64,000 bases of DNA, from the NCBI RefSeq assembly GCF_004167675.1, contig NZ_SEZQ01000005.1, one strand, 5' to 3'. The stretch's first letter is position 1; every line of letters starts with the position of its first letter. The translations under genes were made by a program, and so were the position numbers. This document shows, one piece after another, positions 26,104-35,150 of this stretch. The notes beneath the pieces were generated by a model. It saw only the letters and a program-made list of their open reading frames with translations. It was not told the origin of the DNA and did no database searches. Source of the stretch: Aliivibrio finisterrensis_A (GTDB taxonomy: Bacteria; Pseudomonadota; Gammaproteobacteria; Enterobacterales; Vibrionaceae).

Positions 26104-26559
26104 TTAAAATTTAGGAACTAAGTTCGCCTTTGAAATGTTGCTTAACGCAAATTCTTCATTGTTACCATCAACTGTAACCGTAACAATTTCACCGTTAATG
26201 TCTAGGATATCACCTTTCCATTTACGACGGTTATTCATCGGCATCTTTAATACAAGGCTGACCTCGTGACCAACAAATTGTTGATAATGTGCTGCTTTAA
26301 ATAGTGGACGTTCAAGACCTGGAGAGGAAACCTCTAGGTTATATGCTACTGTAATTGGATCTTCTACATCCATTACTGCACTGATTTGACGACTGGCTTC
26401 TGCGCAGTCCTCCACAAAGATGCCATTTTCATGGTCGATAAATACACGTAACGTTGAGTGTTCACCCGCACGAATAAATTCTAAACCGACCAATTCATAA
26501 CCTAAAGCACCAACAGGAGCCTCAAGCATTTCTGTTAGTTGTCTTTCTAATCCTGTCAT
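26104..26559 (-). CDS. rimP: Ribosome maturation factor RimP
   Basis: A 151-residue 30S maturation factor, close to E. coli RimP (150). MTGLERQLTEMLEAPVGALG and VEDPITVAYNLEVSSPGLER are typical. The start at 26559 is supported by AGGGGA 6 bases upstream; the longer frame (to 26598) crosses a terminator hairpin and lacks a ribosome site. First protein gene of the rimP-nusA-infB-rbfA-truB operon, downstream of tRNA-fMet. Confidence 0.95.
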   Translation of the reverse strand: MTGLERQLTEMLEAPVGALGYELVGLEFIRAGEHSTLRVFIDHENGIFVEDCAEASRQISAVMDVEDPITVAYNLEVSSPGLERPLFKAAHYQQFVGHEVSLVLKMPMNNRRKWKGDILDINGEIVTVTVDGNNEEFALSNISKANLVPKF

Positions 26560-26575
26560 TGATATCCCCTGAAAA

Positions 26576-26596
26576 CAAAAAAAGGGCTCTAGGCCC
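26576..26596 (-). terminator. Second hairpin with U-run between tRNA-fMet and rimP
   Basis: GGGC/GCCC (26584-26596) is a short stem followed on the minus strand by seven U's, ending about 20 bp before the rimP start. It is weak alone, but sits behind a stronger terminator (26632-26654), suggesting attenuation of the nusA operon. Confidence 0.5.
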
Positions 26597-26627
26597 AATT
26601 CTTTAAAAAACAGTCTGTTTCAGATAG

Positions 26628-26654
26628 CAAAAAACCCCGATAATTGCGGGGTTT
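26628..26654 (-). terminator. Terminator between tRNA-fMet and rimP
   Basis: AAACCCCG 26632-26639 pairs with CGGGGTTT 26647-26654, followed by a U-run on the minus strand. It lies 70 bp past tRNA-fMet and 73 bp before rimP. Confidence 0.8.
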
Positions 26655-26723
26655 AGTACTGCTGGACCCTGAATGCCACTTGCGTGACTTATCTAATAAG
26701 AGCAATTACTTTTACTAGATAAT

Positions 26724-26800
<77 letters not shown>

Positions 26801-26818
26801 TCCGAAAAGAACAAAGAA

Positions 26819-26847
26819 AGTATAGTTTCTTTATGCTTTTATTACAA
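26819..26847 (-). promoter_or_regulatory. Promoter of tRNA-fMet and the nusA operon
   Basis: On the minus strand TTGTAA (26842-26847), 17 bp spacer, TATACT (26819-26824); the predicted start is about 12 bases before the tRNA. The -35 overlaps the tRNA-Leu terminator hairpin. Confidence 0.65.
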
Positions 26848-26862
26848 GAATCAGATTCTTGT
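26844..26862. terminator. Hairpin after tRNA-Leu
   Basis: ACAAGAAT 26844-26851 and ATTCTTGT 26855-26862 form a perfect 8 bp stem 8 bases past tRNA-Leu. The 3' tail (TAATAAAAG on the minus strand) is not a strong U-run, so termination strength is uncertain. Confidence 0.45.
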
Positions 26863-26869
26863 CTGAATA

Positions 26870-26954
26870 TGGTGCCGAGAGAGGGACTTGAACCCTCACA
26901 CCATAAGGCACTAGCACCTCATGCTAGCGTGTCTACCAATTTCACCATCTCGGC
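26870..26954 (-). tRNA. leuU: tRNA-Leu (GAG)
   Basis: An 85-base class II tRNA with CCA encoded (26870-26872). Acceptor GCCGAGA pairs with TCTCGGC. The anticodon stem CTAGC/GCTAG encloses loop ATGAGGT, giving anticodon GAG, and a long variable arm follows. Position right after secG matches E. coli leuU. Confidence 0.95.
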
Positions 26955-26963
26955 TAAATTCTT

Positions 26964-27296
26964 TTAAAGAGGTACGTCGCTGTTTTCAGTAGCAGGAACG
27001 TCGCTCGTATTATCAATTACTTGCTCTGTAGCTTGTTGATCTAATTTAAGATCAAAACCTTCAGATTTATGCGTAGACATATTGCCTAGCGCTAAACTGA
27101 TAATGAAAAATACTGTTGCACAAATTGCAGTCATTCGGGTTAAAAAGTTTCCAGAGCCACCAGAGCCAAATACTGTATTTGATGCTCCAGCCCCAAATGA
27201 AGCTCCCATATCTGCGCCTTTACCGTGTTGTACCAATACTAGGCCAATTACACCGACTGCGGCAATCAGATAAATCACAAGTAGAATCGTATGCAT
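26964..27296 (-). CDS. secG: Protein-export membrane protein SecG
   Basis: A 110-residue SecG with two transmembrane segments (ILLVIYLIAAVGVIGLVLVQ and TAICATVFFIISLALG) joined by the conserved loop GKGADMGASFGAGASNTVFG. It forms the translocon with SecY and SecE. The ATG at 27296 is preferred (GGGTGA upstream, and family N-termini start here); another ATG lies 4 codons upstream. tRNA-Leu follows after 9 bp. Confidence 0.95.
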   Translation of the reverse strand: MHTILLVIYLIAAVGVIGLVLVQHGKGADMGASFGAGASNTVFGSGGSGNFLTRMTAICATVFFIISLALGNMSTHKSEGFDLKLDQQATEQVIDNTSDVPATENSDVPL

Positions 27297-27447
27297 TCCG
27301 TCACCCATGTATCTAATTAATGTACCGGTAGCCTATTGGCAACACCAGCGCCCTCTCAACTAAGAGGCCGAGGGATATTAACCAAACTAGGCTACTATGA
27401 CAAGTTAAAATTAACAAAAAACGTTCAATTTCATTTAATTGCTCAAA

Positions 27448-28785
27448 TTAACAGCTTTCTTTTACTGCATCCGCAATTTGCAGCGCATATTGCTGAACAA
27501 GCTCAGCGTTTTCACCTTCAACCATAACGCGGATTAAAGGTTCTGTTCCTGATTTACGTAATAATACTCGACCGTTATCACCTAATTTTGATTCTACATC
27601 CGCTTGAGCGGTTTTAACTGCATCAGAATCAAGAGGATTACTATCTCCAGTAAAACGAATATTTTCCAATACTTGTGGGAACATTGTCATGCCGCTGCAT
27701 AATTCTTTTAATGACATTTTACTGCCAACAATCGATGCAATCACCTGAAGTGCAGCAACAATTGCATCTCCAGTTGTTACTTTATCAAGAAGGATAACGT
27801 GTCCTGAGTTTTCTGCACCAATAAGCCAATTATTCTCAAGCAGTTTTTCCATCACATAACGGTCACCAACATTAGAACGAACGAATGGGATACCTAAATT
27901 ACGTAACGCCACTTCCATTCCCATATTGGTCATCAAAGTACCAACAACACCGCCTTTTAATTCACCACGACGTAACGCATCACGAGCAATAATGTAAGCA
28001 ATTTGGTCGCCATCGACTTTTTCACCAAGCTCATCAACCATGATGATACGGTCACCATCACCATCAAACGCAACACCAAAATCGGCTTTCTCTTCTAATA
28101 CTTTAGCTTGTAAGGCGCGTACATCTGTCGCCCCTACCTCATGGTTAATATTGGTACCATTTGGCTCACAACCAATCGTAACAATCTCTGCGCCAAGCTC
28201 TTTAAATACGTTCGGGGCGATATGATACGTTGCGCCATGAGCACAATCGATAACCATTTTAACACCCGCTAGGCTCAGCTCTTTAGGGAAGGTACTTTTA
28301 CAAAACTCAATATAACGGCCAGCAGCATCGTTCAGACGAGATGCTTTACCTAGCAAAGCAGATTCAACACATGTCATTGGCTTATCAAGTTCAGCTTCAA
28401 TGGCCATTTCAATATCATCTGGTAATTTCGTTCCTTCAGATGAGAAAAATTTGATCCCGTTGTCGTAATATGGATTATGAGATGCAGAAATAACAATACC
28501 CGCTTCAGCACGGAAGGTCTGAGTAAGGTAAGCCACAGCAGGTGTCGGCATTGGCCCAGTAAATTTCGCTTGTAACCCTGCTGCCGCCAAACCAGCCTCT
28601 AAAGCAGATTCAAGCATATAACCAGAAATACGAGTATCTTTACCGATAATGACTTTTTTTGTGCCTTGCTTAGCTAAAACTTGCCCAGCAGCCCAACCGA
28701 GTTTCATAACAAAATCTGGGGTAATAGGCGCTTGGCCAACCAGACCACGAACCCCATCGGTTCCAAAATATTTACGCTCAGCCAT
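27448..28785 (-). CDS. glmM: Phosphoglucosamine mutase GlmM
   Basis: A 445-residue enzyme, the same length as E. coli GlmM, converting glucosamine 6-phosphate to glucosamine 1-phosphate for UDP-GlcNAc synthesis. The phosphoserine loop is in VISASHNPYYDNG, metal binding in DGDGDR, sugar specificity in GAENSGH, and phosphate binding in RKSGTEPLIRVM. The start at 28785 has GGAG 6 bases upstream; an ATG 4 codons earlier lies inside this ribosome site. Forms the ftsH-folP-glmM series. Confidence 0.97.
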   Translation of the reverse strand: MAERKYFGTDGVRGLVGQAPITPDFVMKLGWAAGQVLAKQGTKKVIIGKDTRISGYMLESALEAGLAAAGLQAKFTGPMPTPAVAYLTQTFRAEAGIVISASHNPYYDNGIKFFSSEGTKLPDDIEMAIEAELDKPMTCVESALLGKASRLNDAAGRYIEFCKSTFPKELSLAGVKMVIDCAHGATYHIAPNVFKELGAEIVTIGCEPNGTNINHEVGATDVRALQAKVLEEKADFGVAFDGDGDRIIMVDELGEKVDGDQIAYIIARDALRRGELKGGVVGTLMTNMGMEVALRNLGIPFVRSNVGDRYVMEKLLENNWLIGAENSGHVILLDKVTTGDAIVAALQVIASIVGSKMSLKELCSGMTMFPQVLENIRFTGDSNPLDSDAVKTAQADVESKLGDNGRVLLRKSGTEPLIRVMVEGENAELVQQYALQIADAVKESC

Positions 28786-28829
28786 GTTGTACTCCATGTT
28801 TTAATTTTAATAATTTGTTTGATTGATTA

Positions 28830-29666
28830 CTAACGAGCACTCTGCTCTAACGTTGCTTGACATACTTTTACGATATCCATCGTTTGCTCAAAGTCATGAA
28901 CACGGATAATTTGTGCGCCCTTCATTGCTGCAATAGTGGCACACGCCAAGCTACCAGACACCGCATTTTGCGGCTCTGTATTTAGTAATTTAAAAATCAT
29001 TGATTTACGAGACATCCCAGCCAAAATAGGAAAACCTAATTGGTGAAAACGCTCTAATTCAGCAAGCAGTTGGTAATTATGCGCTAAGGTTTTACCAAAT
29101 CCAAATCCAGGATCAAGAATTAACTTATCTTTTGCGATACCAACCGATTGGCATGCTGATACTCTTTCCTCAAGAAAGCGAGATACATCGACTAATAAGT
29201 CATCATAGGTAGGATTCGATTGCATGGTTCTAGGTTGACCTTGCATGTGCATCAAACACACTGGAACGTTTGCTTTTGCTGCTATTTTTAACGCATTCGG
29301 TTCTTGCAGTGCGCGCACATCATTAATTAAATCAGCCCCTGCATTGACCGCTTCATCCATCACAATCGCTTTACTTGTGTCAATTGAAATCCAAGCATCA
29401 AAACGTTGGTTTATCGCTTCAATAATAGGGATAACACGATCCAACTCTTGCTGAAGGCCCACATCAGGAGCCCCAGGTCTTGTCGACTCACCACCAATAT
29501 CAATAAAGCTGACACCTGAATTCACCATTTTTTCAGCTTGTTTTAGCGCTGCATCTAAATGAGTAAATTTACCGCCATCAGAAAAAGAGTCAGGCGTTAC
29601 ATTAAGAATACCCATTACATGTGAGCGATCTAATAATAACGTTTTCTCTTTGCTTACCAATTTCAT
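28830..29666 (-). CDS. folP: Dihydropteroate synthase FolP
   Basis: A 278-residue TIM-barrel enzyme of folate synthesis, the sulfonamide target. Motifs: MGILNVTPDSFSDGGKF, FIDIGGESTRPGAP, DPGFGFGKTLAHN and the C-terminal IIRVHDF. The ATG at 29666 has AAAGGA upstream and fits family N-termini. A hairpin terminator lies directly between ftsH and the folP ribosome site. Confidence 0.97.
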   Translation of the reverse strand: MKLVSKEKTLLLDRSHVMGILNVTPDSFSDGGKFTHLDAALKQAEKMVNSGVSFIDIGGESTRPGAPDVGLQQELDRVIPIIEAINQRFDAWISIDTSKAIVMDEAVNAGADLINDVRALQEPNALKIAAKANVPVCLMHMQGQPRTMQSNPTYDDLLVDVSRFLEERVSACQSVGIAKDKLILDPGFGFGKTLAHNYQLLAELERFHQLGFPILAGMSRKSMIFKLLNTEPQNAVSGSLACATIAAMKGAQIIRVHDFEQTMDIVKVCQATLEQSAR

Positions 29667-29684
29667 GATCAGTCCTTTAAAATA

Positions 29685-29712
29685 CAAAAACCCCGAGCAT
29701 AACTCGGGGTTT
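29685..29712 (-). terminator. Terminator between ftsH and folP
   Basis: AAACCCCGAG 29688-29697 pairs with CTCGGGGTTT 29703-29712 (10 bp), with a U-run on the minus strand. It ends about 20 bases before the folP start, so it will limit folP-glmM expression from ftsH. Confidence 0.85.
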
Positions 29713-29730
29713 AATTTATCTTACTTCATC

Positions 29731-31704
29731 TTATTTTTCAGATGATTCAGAATCGTTTTTTGTATCATCCGTTGGAGTTGGTTGCTCTTTTGTTTCTTCA
29801 ACCTTCTCTTCTGCTTTTGATTCTGTTTGTTCTTTTTCTACTGGCGCTTCAGCTTTCGCTTCAGGCTGTGGGTTATTATCGCCCCAACCTTGCGGTTCAC
29901 GAATATCAGCTTTACGATCCATTAAGTCATCAATCTGACCTGCATCAATGGTTTCAAACTTCATTAACGCATCTTTCATTGAGTGCATGATATCCATGTT
30001 ATCTTCAAGGATCTGTCTTGCACGTGCATAGTTACGATCAATGATAGTACGGATTTCAGCATCAATCAGTTGCAGTGTTTCTGGAGAAACGTGCTTAGCA
30101 TGATGAGAACCACCGTGACCAGAGAACGGGTCGCCTTGATCTTCTGCATAAAGTAGAGGACCTAGAGCATCAGAGAAGCCCCATTGCGTTACCATTTTAC
30201 GGGCAATATCAGTGGCACGTTCAATATCGTTCGATGCACCTGTTGATACTTTATCAACACCGTAAATCAATTCTTCAGCCAAACGACCACCATATAGGCT
30301 CGAAATCATCGATTCTAAATGTTGACGGTTCATACTGACACGATCTTGTTCAGGTAGATACATAGTCACACCCAACGCACGACCACGTGGAATGATAGAT
30401 ACCTTGTACACTGGATCATGTTCAGGAACTAAGCGACCAACGATAGCATGACCCGCCTCATGATAAGCAGTAGAAGCTTTCGTCTCTTCTGTCATTACCA
30501 TTGATTTACGCTCTGCGCCCATCATGATTTTATCTTTGGCTAATTCAAACTCAACCATTGAAACAACACGCTTATTACCACGAGCAGCAAACAATGCCGC
30601 TTCGTTCACTAAGTTAGCCAGATCAGCACCTGAGAACCCTGGAGTACCACGAGCAATCAATGATGGTTCAACACCTGCACCTAGAGGTACTTTACGCATA
30701 TGAACTTGAAGTATTTGCTCACGTCCACGGATATCAGGTAGACCTACAACAACTTGACGGTCAAAACGGCCAGGACGAAGCAGTGCAGCATCTAGAACAT
30801 CAGGACGGTTAGTTGCAGCAACAACGATAATACCTTCGTTACCTTCAAAACCATCCATCTCTACAAGCATTTGGTTTAATGTTTGCTCACGCTCATCATT
30901 ACCACCACCAACACCTGCGCCACGCTGACGACCTACAGCATCGATTTCATCGATAAAGATAATACAAGGTGATGATTTTTTCGCTTGTTCAAACATGTCA
31001 CGCACACGAGATGCACCAACACCAACAAACATTTCAACAAAATCAGAACCAGAAATTGAGAAGAATGGTACTTTCGCTTCGCCAGCAATCGCTTTAGCAA
31101 TCAGTGTTTTACCCGTACCAGGAGGACCAACTAATAGAACACCTGTTGGGATTTTACCACCTAGTTTTTGGAAACGACTTGGTTCACGTAAGTAATCAAC
31201 CAATTCTTTAACGTCTTCTTTTGCTTCATCACAACCAGCAACATCATCAAAGGTAGTTTTTATCTGCTCTTCAGTCATCATCTTAGCTTTGCTTTTACCA
31301 AAGGACATTGCCCCTTTGCCACCGCCGCCTTGCATTTGACGCATGAAGAAGATCCAAACCCCAATAAGAAGAATCATTGGGAACCACGAAATAAAGATAG
31401 ACTCAAGTAAGCTCTGCTCTTCTGGTGGTGTGCCCTTAACGATTACGTTTTGGTTAATAAGATCATCAAGCAATTTAGGATCTTGGAATACAGGCATATA
31501 AGTTACATAACGAGTACCGTCACGCTTCATTACCTTTATTTCACGATTATTAAAAGTTGCTTCTTGTACCTGACTATTCCCAACCTCTTTAACAAAAGTG
31601 GTGTAGTCAATCGAACGACCAGAGCTATCACTCGGCCCAAAGCTTTGAAATACTGACATCAAAACGACAGCAATAACTAGCCATAATATTAGATTTTTTG
31701 CCAT
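29731..31704 (-). CDS. ftsH: ATP-dependent zinc metalloprotease FtsH
   Basis: A 657-residue membrane-anchored AAA+ protease hexamer. Two N-terminal transmembrane segments (about residues 4-22 and 100-118) flank a periplasmic domain; then Walker A GPPGTGKT, Walker B IIFIDEIDAVG, the SRH region around AATNRPDVLDAALLRPGRFD, and the zinc motif HEAGH. The C-terminal tail is unusually rich in Glu, Lys and Pro. The ATG at 31704 is preferred; upstream codons include only a TTG. The rlmE gene lies 85 bp upstream, as in E. coli rlmE-ftsH. Confidence 0.98.
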   Translation of the reverse strand: MAKNLILWLVIAVVLMSVFQSFGPSDSSGRSIDYTTFVKEVGNSQVQEATFNNREIKVMKRDGTRYVTYMPVFQDPKLLDDLINQNVIVKGTPPEEQSLLESIFISWFPMILLIGVWIFFMRQMQGGGGKGAMSFGKSKAKMMTEEQIKTTFDDVAGCDEAKEDVKELVDYLREPSRFQKLGGKIPTGVLLVGPPGTGKTLIAKAIAGEAKVPFFSISGSDFVEMFVGVGASRVRDMFEQAKKSSPCIIFIDEIDAVGRQRGAGVGGGNDEREQTLNQMLVEMDGFEGNEGIIVVAATNRPDVLDAALLRPGRFDRQVVVGLPDIRGREQILQVHMRKVPLGAGVEPSLIARGTPGFSGADLANLVNEAALFAARGNKRVVSMVEFELAKDKIMMGAERKSMVMTEETKASTAYHEAGHAIVGRLVPEHDPVYKVSIIPRGRALGVTMYLPEQDRVSMNRQHLESMISSLYGGRLAEELIYGVDKVSTGASNDIERATDIARKMVTQWGFSDALGPLLYAEDQGDPFSGHGGSHHAKHVSPETLQLIDAEIRTIIDRNYARARQILEDNMDIMHSMKDALMKFETIDAGQIDDLMDRKADIREPQGWGDNNPQPEAKAEAPVEKEQTESKAEEKVEETKEQPTPTDDTKNDSESSEK

Positions 31705-31789
31705 GTCACTCAAGGTGTTAACCCCGCGTTAACTAAATAGATGAAAGATAGAGTACTACAGTTTATATCCTGTAGCTACAACGTAAAAC

Positions 31790-32419
31790 TTATCCTTTGT
31801 AACCAGTGGCTACAATATACACTTCACGAGAACGTGCACGTGATGAATCTGGTTTTCTAATCTTAACGACCTTGAACATATTACGTACTTCTTGTAAGTA
31901 CTGATCAAAGCCTTCGCCTTGGAACACTTTTACTGTAAAACTGCCATTTGGAGCCAATACTTGACGGCACATATCTAACGCTAACTCAACAAGATACATT
32001 GCTCTTGGTTGGTCAACAGCTAGGTTACCACTCATATTTGGAGCCATATCTGACATTACTACATCTACCATATCTGGTTGTATGCGTTCAAGCAATGCGT
32101 CTAGTACTGCTTCTTCCCTAAAGTCCCCCTGCAAAAAGCTTACGCCAGCGATTGAATCCATTGCCAAAATATCACACGCAATAACTTGACCAGAATCACC
32201 TACTTGCTCAACCGCGTATTGTGACCACCCACCAGGAGCAGCACCGAGGTCAACCACTGTCATACCTGGTTTTAGTAGCTTGTCTTTATTTTGAATTTCT
32301 TCAATCTTAAAAATAGCACGAGAACGATAGCCTCTTTTTTGCGCTTCAAGAACGTATTTATCATCAAAGTGTTCTTTTAACCAGCGGCCAGAGCTTGCTG
32401 AAAGTTTATTCTTACTCAT
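31790..32419 (-). CDS. rlmE: 23S rRNA 2'-O-ribose U2552 methyltransferase RlmE
   Basis: A 209-residue SAM methyltransferase of the RrmJ/FtsJ family, matching E. coli (209). The SAM site is VVDLGAAPGGWSQYAVEQ. The Lys-Asp-Lys-Glu catalytic set is seen around RSRAIFKIEEI, DVVMSDMAPN, FTVKVFQGEG and SREVYIVATG. Acts on U2552 of the A loop in 50S assembly. Divergent from yhbY. Confidence 0.97.
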   Translation of the reverse strand: MSKNKLSASSGRWLKEHFDDKYVLEAQKRGYRSRAIFKIEEIQNKDKLLKPGMTVVDLGAAPGGWSQYAVEQVGDSGQVIACDILAMDSIAGVSFLQGDFREEAVLDALLERIQPDMVDVVMSDMAPNMSGNLAVDQPRAMYLVELALDMCRQVLAPNGSFTVKVFQGEGFDQYLQEVRNMFKVVKIRKPDSSRARSREVYIVATGYKG

Positions 32420-32537
32420 GCATTACCTAAAAATACTTAATTTAAATTAGAAGACTGAAACAAAAAATAGTCTTCCGGAATAGATGGCGTTAGAATAGGC
32501 TGTTTTCAACCCTTAATATAGAAAAAATCGGGTATAT

Positions 32538-32834
32538 ATGAACCTAAGCACAAAACAGAAGCAACACCTTAAAGGCCTTGCTCACAATTTAAAACCCGTT
32601 GTCATGATGGGTTCAAATGGTCTTACTGAAGCTGTAGTAGCTGAAATTGAGATTGCGCTTAATCACCACGAGCTAATCAAAGTTAAAATCGCTTCTGAAG
32701 ATCGTGACACTAAGCAATTGATTGTTGACGCAATCATTCGTGAAACTGAAGCTGAAAAAGTACAAGTTATCGGTAAGACTCTTGTTCTATTCCGCGCTAG
32801 CGAAGCTCGTAAAATCGAGATCCCTAGAAAATAA
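32538..32834 (+). CDS. yhbY: RNA-binding protein YhbY (CRM domain)
   Basis: A 98-residue CRS1-YhbY (CRM) domain protein, like E. coli YhbY (97). KQKQHLKGLAHNLKPVVMMG and GSNGLTEAVVAEIEIALNHH contain the fold's GxxG-type loop. It associates with pre-50S ribosomes. Divergent from rlmE, the same layout as in E. coli. Confidence 0.95.
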   Translation: MNLSTKQKQHLKGLAHNLKPVVMMGSNGLTEAVVAEIEIALNHHELIKVKIASEDRDTKQLIVDAIIRETEAEKVQVIGKTLVLFRASEARKIEIPRK

Positions 32835-32860
32835 TTTCTACATTAATATTGTAAGAAATT

Positions 32861-32907
32861 AAAAAGGCCGTCCTAGTTTTCTTATTGAAGATAGCTACGC
32901 GGCCTTT
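32861..32907. terminator. Terminator between yhbY and greA
   Basis: AAAGGCCG 32863-32870 pairs with CGGCCTTT 32900-32907. A and T flanks allow use from both convergent genes. Confidence 0.65.
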
Positions 32908-32929
32908 ATATTATCTATAACAGTAACTC

Positions 32930-33403
32930 TTAAATATAGTCCACTGCTTCGATTTCAAATTCTTTTGTACCACCAGGCGTTTGAATGTTCACTTCATCCC
33001 CAGCCATTTTGCCAATAAGACCACGAGCAATTGGAGAATTTACTGAAATTCGACCTTCTTTAATGCTTGCTTCATCATCAGCAACAATCTGGTACTTCAC
33101 TTCATCATCAGTATTTACATCGATAAGCGTTACGGTAGTACCAAAAATAACCTTACCTGTGTTGGTCATTTTTGTTACGTCAATCACTTGCGCTACCGAC
33201 AACTTATATTCGATATCACGGATTTGCGCTTCACAAATACCTTGTTCTTCACGAGCAGCGTGATATTCAGCATTCTCTTTTAAGTCACCAAGCTCACGAG
33301 CTTCACCAATCGCTTTTGAAATCAAAGGGCGACGTTTTAATAATACTTCCAGTTCATCACGCAGTAGCTTCTCGCCACGTACCGTCATTGGTACCTTATC
33401 CAT
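32930..33403 (-). CDS. greA: Transcription elongation factor GreA
   Basis: A 157-residue factor that stimulates cleavage of backtracked transcripts by RNA polymerase. The N-terminal coiled coil carries GDLKENAEYHAAREEQ with the acidic tip residues, and the C-terminal FKBP-like domain has SVNSPIARGLIGKMAGDEV. The start at 33403 gives MDKVPMTVRGE, aligning with E. coli MQAIPMTLRGAE, and has GAGG upstream. A frame extension to 33457 has no support. Confidence 0.96.
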   Translation of the reverse strand: MDKVPMTVRGEKLLRDELEVLLKRRPLISKAIGEARELGDLKENAEYHAAREEQGICEAQIRDIEYKLSVAQVIDVTKMTNTGKVIFGTTVTLIDVNTDDEVKYQIVADDEASIKEGRISVNSPIARGLIGKMAGDEVNIQTPGGTKEFEIEAVDYI

Positions 33404-33994
33404 ATTTTCTACCTCTAAAGCTGAAATTACAAATTCAGCAAATAAAAATCCCACCAAAGATAACTTTATCGGAGAACCTTCACCAACAAGTTATTTATCT
33501 TCAGTGTTTCTGTCTAAATTTAATTTCCTCTAGTGTAAACAAAGAAATGGCTTTTATCACCTATTCTGTTGTTTGTTTTCTAAGATTTGTTTTTACCTCG
33601 ACAGTAACATTAATAAGAAGTTCGTCTCAAATACCAAAACAAGCACAAAAAACAAGGCCAGATAAAATACAAAATGAGATCGCTGTCACGTATTTTTTAT
33701 AGGTAAAACTAAAAAAAACATAAAACATCCTATAGTTCACTTTATAGACAAACTTTCTACAAAAACGATAACCAACTGAAAAATAACGATCTAAATCACA
33801 AAAAAATAATTAAAAACAGTGTGCAATTGCAGTTTTTAGATTGTTTTACTAACCTTTTTATCGCGTTAACCCTGAAAATAAACTTATTGAAACGGTGAAG
33901 TAAGTGATAACTATTCTTAAACATAAGAAGCTATCTATTACTGACTTCACTTAAAATGGACATAATCTCCTCCACCCTTATAGGAATTAGAATA
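33404..33994. other. AT-rich intergenic region between greA and ompU
   Basis: About 590 bp without a convincing gene. It must hold the divergent promoters of greA and ompU. Stretches at 33700-33830 are strongly AT-rich with A-tracts, as expected for ToxR- or H-NS-type control of porin genes in vibrios. I could not fix a -35/-10 pair or a ToxR site by eye. Confidence 0.5.
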
Positions 33995-35008
33995 ATGATG
34001 AACAAATCAGTATTAGCTCTAGCAGTAGCAGCAATTACGTCAGCTGGCGCAGTAAATGCAGCAGAAATCTACAAAGGCGCAGACCAAACTCTAGAAATGG
34101 GCGGCCGTGCAGAAGCTCGTCTATCTGTGAAAGATGGTGACGTAGCTGATAACACTCGTATCCGTTTAAACGTTAAAGGTACAACTCAAATTTCTGACGG
34201 CCTATACGGTGTGGGTTTCTGGGAAGGCGAATTCACAACAGCTGAAAATGGCGGTGTTGATGGTAATTCTAACCTTGATTCTCGTTATGCATATGCAGGA
34301 ATGGGCGGTAACTTCGGTGAAGTAACTTACGGTAAAAACGATGGCGCACTAGGTGTTATCACTGACTTTACCGATATCATGGCATACGCTGGCAACTCAG
34401 CTGCAATGAAAATTGCTGTAGCTGACCGCACAGATAACAACCTTGGCTACAAAGGCACATTTGGTGACTTTTCTGTAAAAGCTAACTACCGTTTTGCTGA
34501 CCGTTATGAAACAAATCCAGCATTACCTACTAACGAATATAAAGATAATGGCGAAGACGGTTTTGCACTATCTGGTATCTACGCATTTGGTGACTCAGGC
34601 TTCAAACTAGGTGGCGGTTACGCAGACCAAGCAGATCAAAATGAAATGATGGTTGCGGGTTCTTACACTATGGGTGACCTATACTTCGCTGGTACATTCA
34701 CAAATGGTGAATTAGATAAGAAAGATGGCGATTACACAGGTTATGAAGCAGCTGTAGCTTACACTATGGGCAAAACAGTATTTACTTCTACGTATAACAA
34801 CGCAGAAACAAATGATGAAACATCAGCTGATAACTTTGCTGTAGATGCAACGTACTTCTTTAACGCAAACTTCCGTACGTACATCTCTTACAACTTCAAC
34901 CTGATCAGCCAAGGCGATAAGCTTGGTACAGTGGGTTCTTCAACTACTCGTGCTTCTGATGTAGACGCAGAAAACGAACTAGCTCTAGGTATGCGTTACG
35001 ACTTCTAA
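33995..35008 (+). CDS. ompU: Outer-membrane porin OmpU
   Basis: A 337-residue Gram-negative trimeric porin. The signal peptide (MMNKSVLALAVAAITSAGAV) ends at VNA, and the mature protein starts AEIYKGADQTLEMGGRAEAR. Beta-strand periodicity runs throughout, with the terminal Phe (LALGMRYDF) needed for outer-membrane assembly. The body resembles OmpU of Vibrio, whose expression is ToxR-dependent in V. cholerae. Two adjacent ATGs (33995, 33998) are possible, with TAGGA upstream. A terminator follows. Confidence 0.93.
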   Translation: MMNKSVLALAVAAITSAGAVNAAEIYKGADQTLEMGGRAEARLSVKDGDVADNTRIRLNVKGTTQISDGLYGVGFWEGEFTTAENGGVDGNSNLDSRYAYAGMGGNFGEVTYGKNDGALGVITDFTDIMAYAGNSAAMKIAVADRTDNNLGYKGTFGDFSVKANYRFADRYETNPALPTNEYKDNGEDGFALSGIYAFGDSGFKLGGGYADQADQNEMMVAGSYTMGDLYFAGTFTNGELDKKDGDYTGYEAAVAYTMGKTVFTSTYNNAETNDETSADNFAVDATYFFNANFRTYISYNFNLISQGDKLGTVGSSTTRASDVDAENELALGMRYDF

Positions 35009-35034
35009 TCAGTCTTAACTCTTACTTAAATAAA

Positions 35035-35060
35035 GCGCTCACCTCGGTGGGCGTTTTTTC
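35035..35060 (+). terminator. Terminator of ompU
   Basis: GCGCTCACC 35035-35043 pairs, with two G-U pairs, with GGTGGGCGT 35046-35054, followed by a T-run at 35054-35059. Confidence 0.8.
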
Positions 35061-35150
35061 TTTGTGATATTCCATTAATTTTTTCTTATTCATTACACAT
35101 CATGATCAACAGACGTTAAGATATCTCATTATTTTCAAATTGAGCTCATC

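Noticed and set aside
27309..27447. CCTCT/AGAGG hairpin between glmM and secG as a terminator
   Set aside because: The stem is only about 5 bp and lacks a U-run on either strand.
33172..33702. A 176-codon plus-strand frame overlapping greA and its upstream region
   Set aside because: The first half is antisense to greA and the rest is low-complexity AT-rich sequence; there is no ribosome site or family resemblance.
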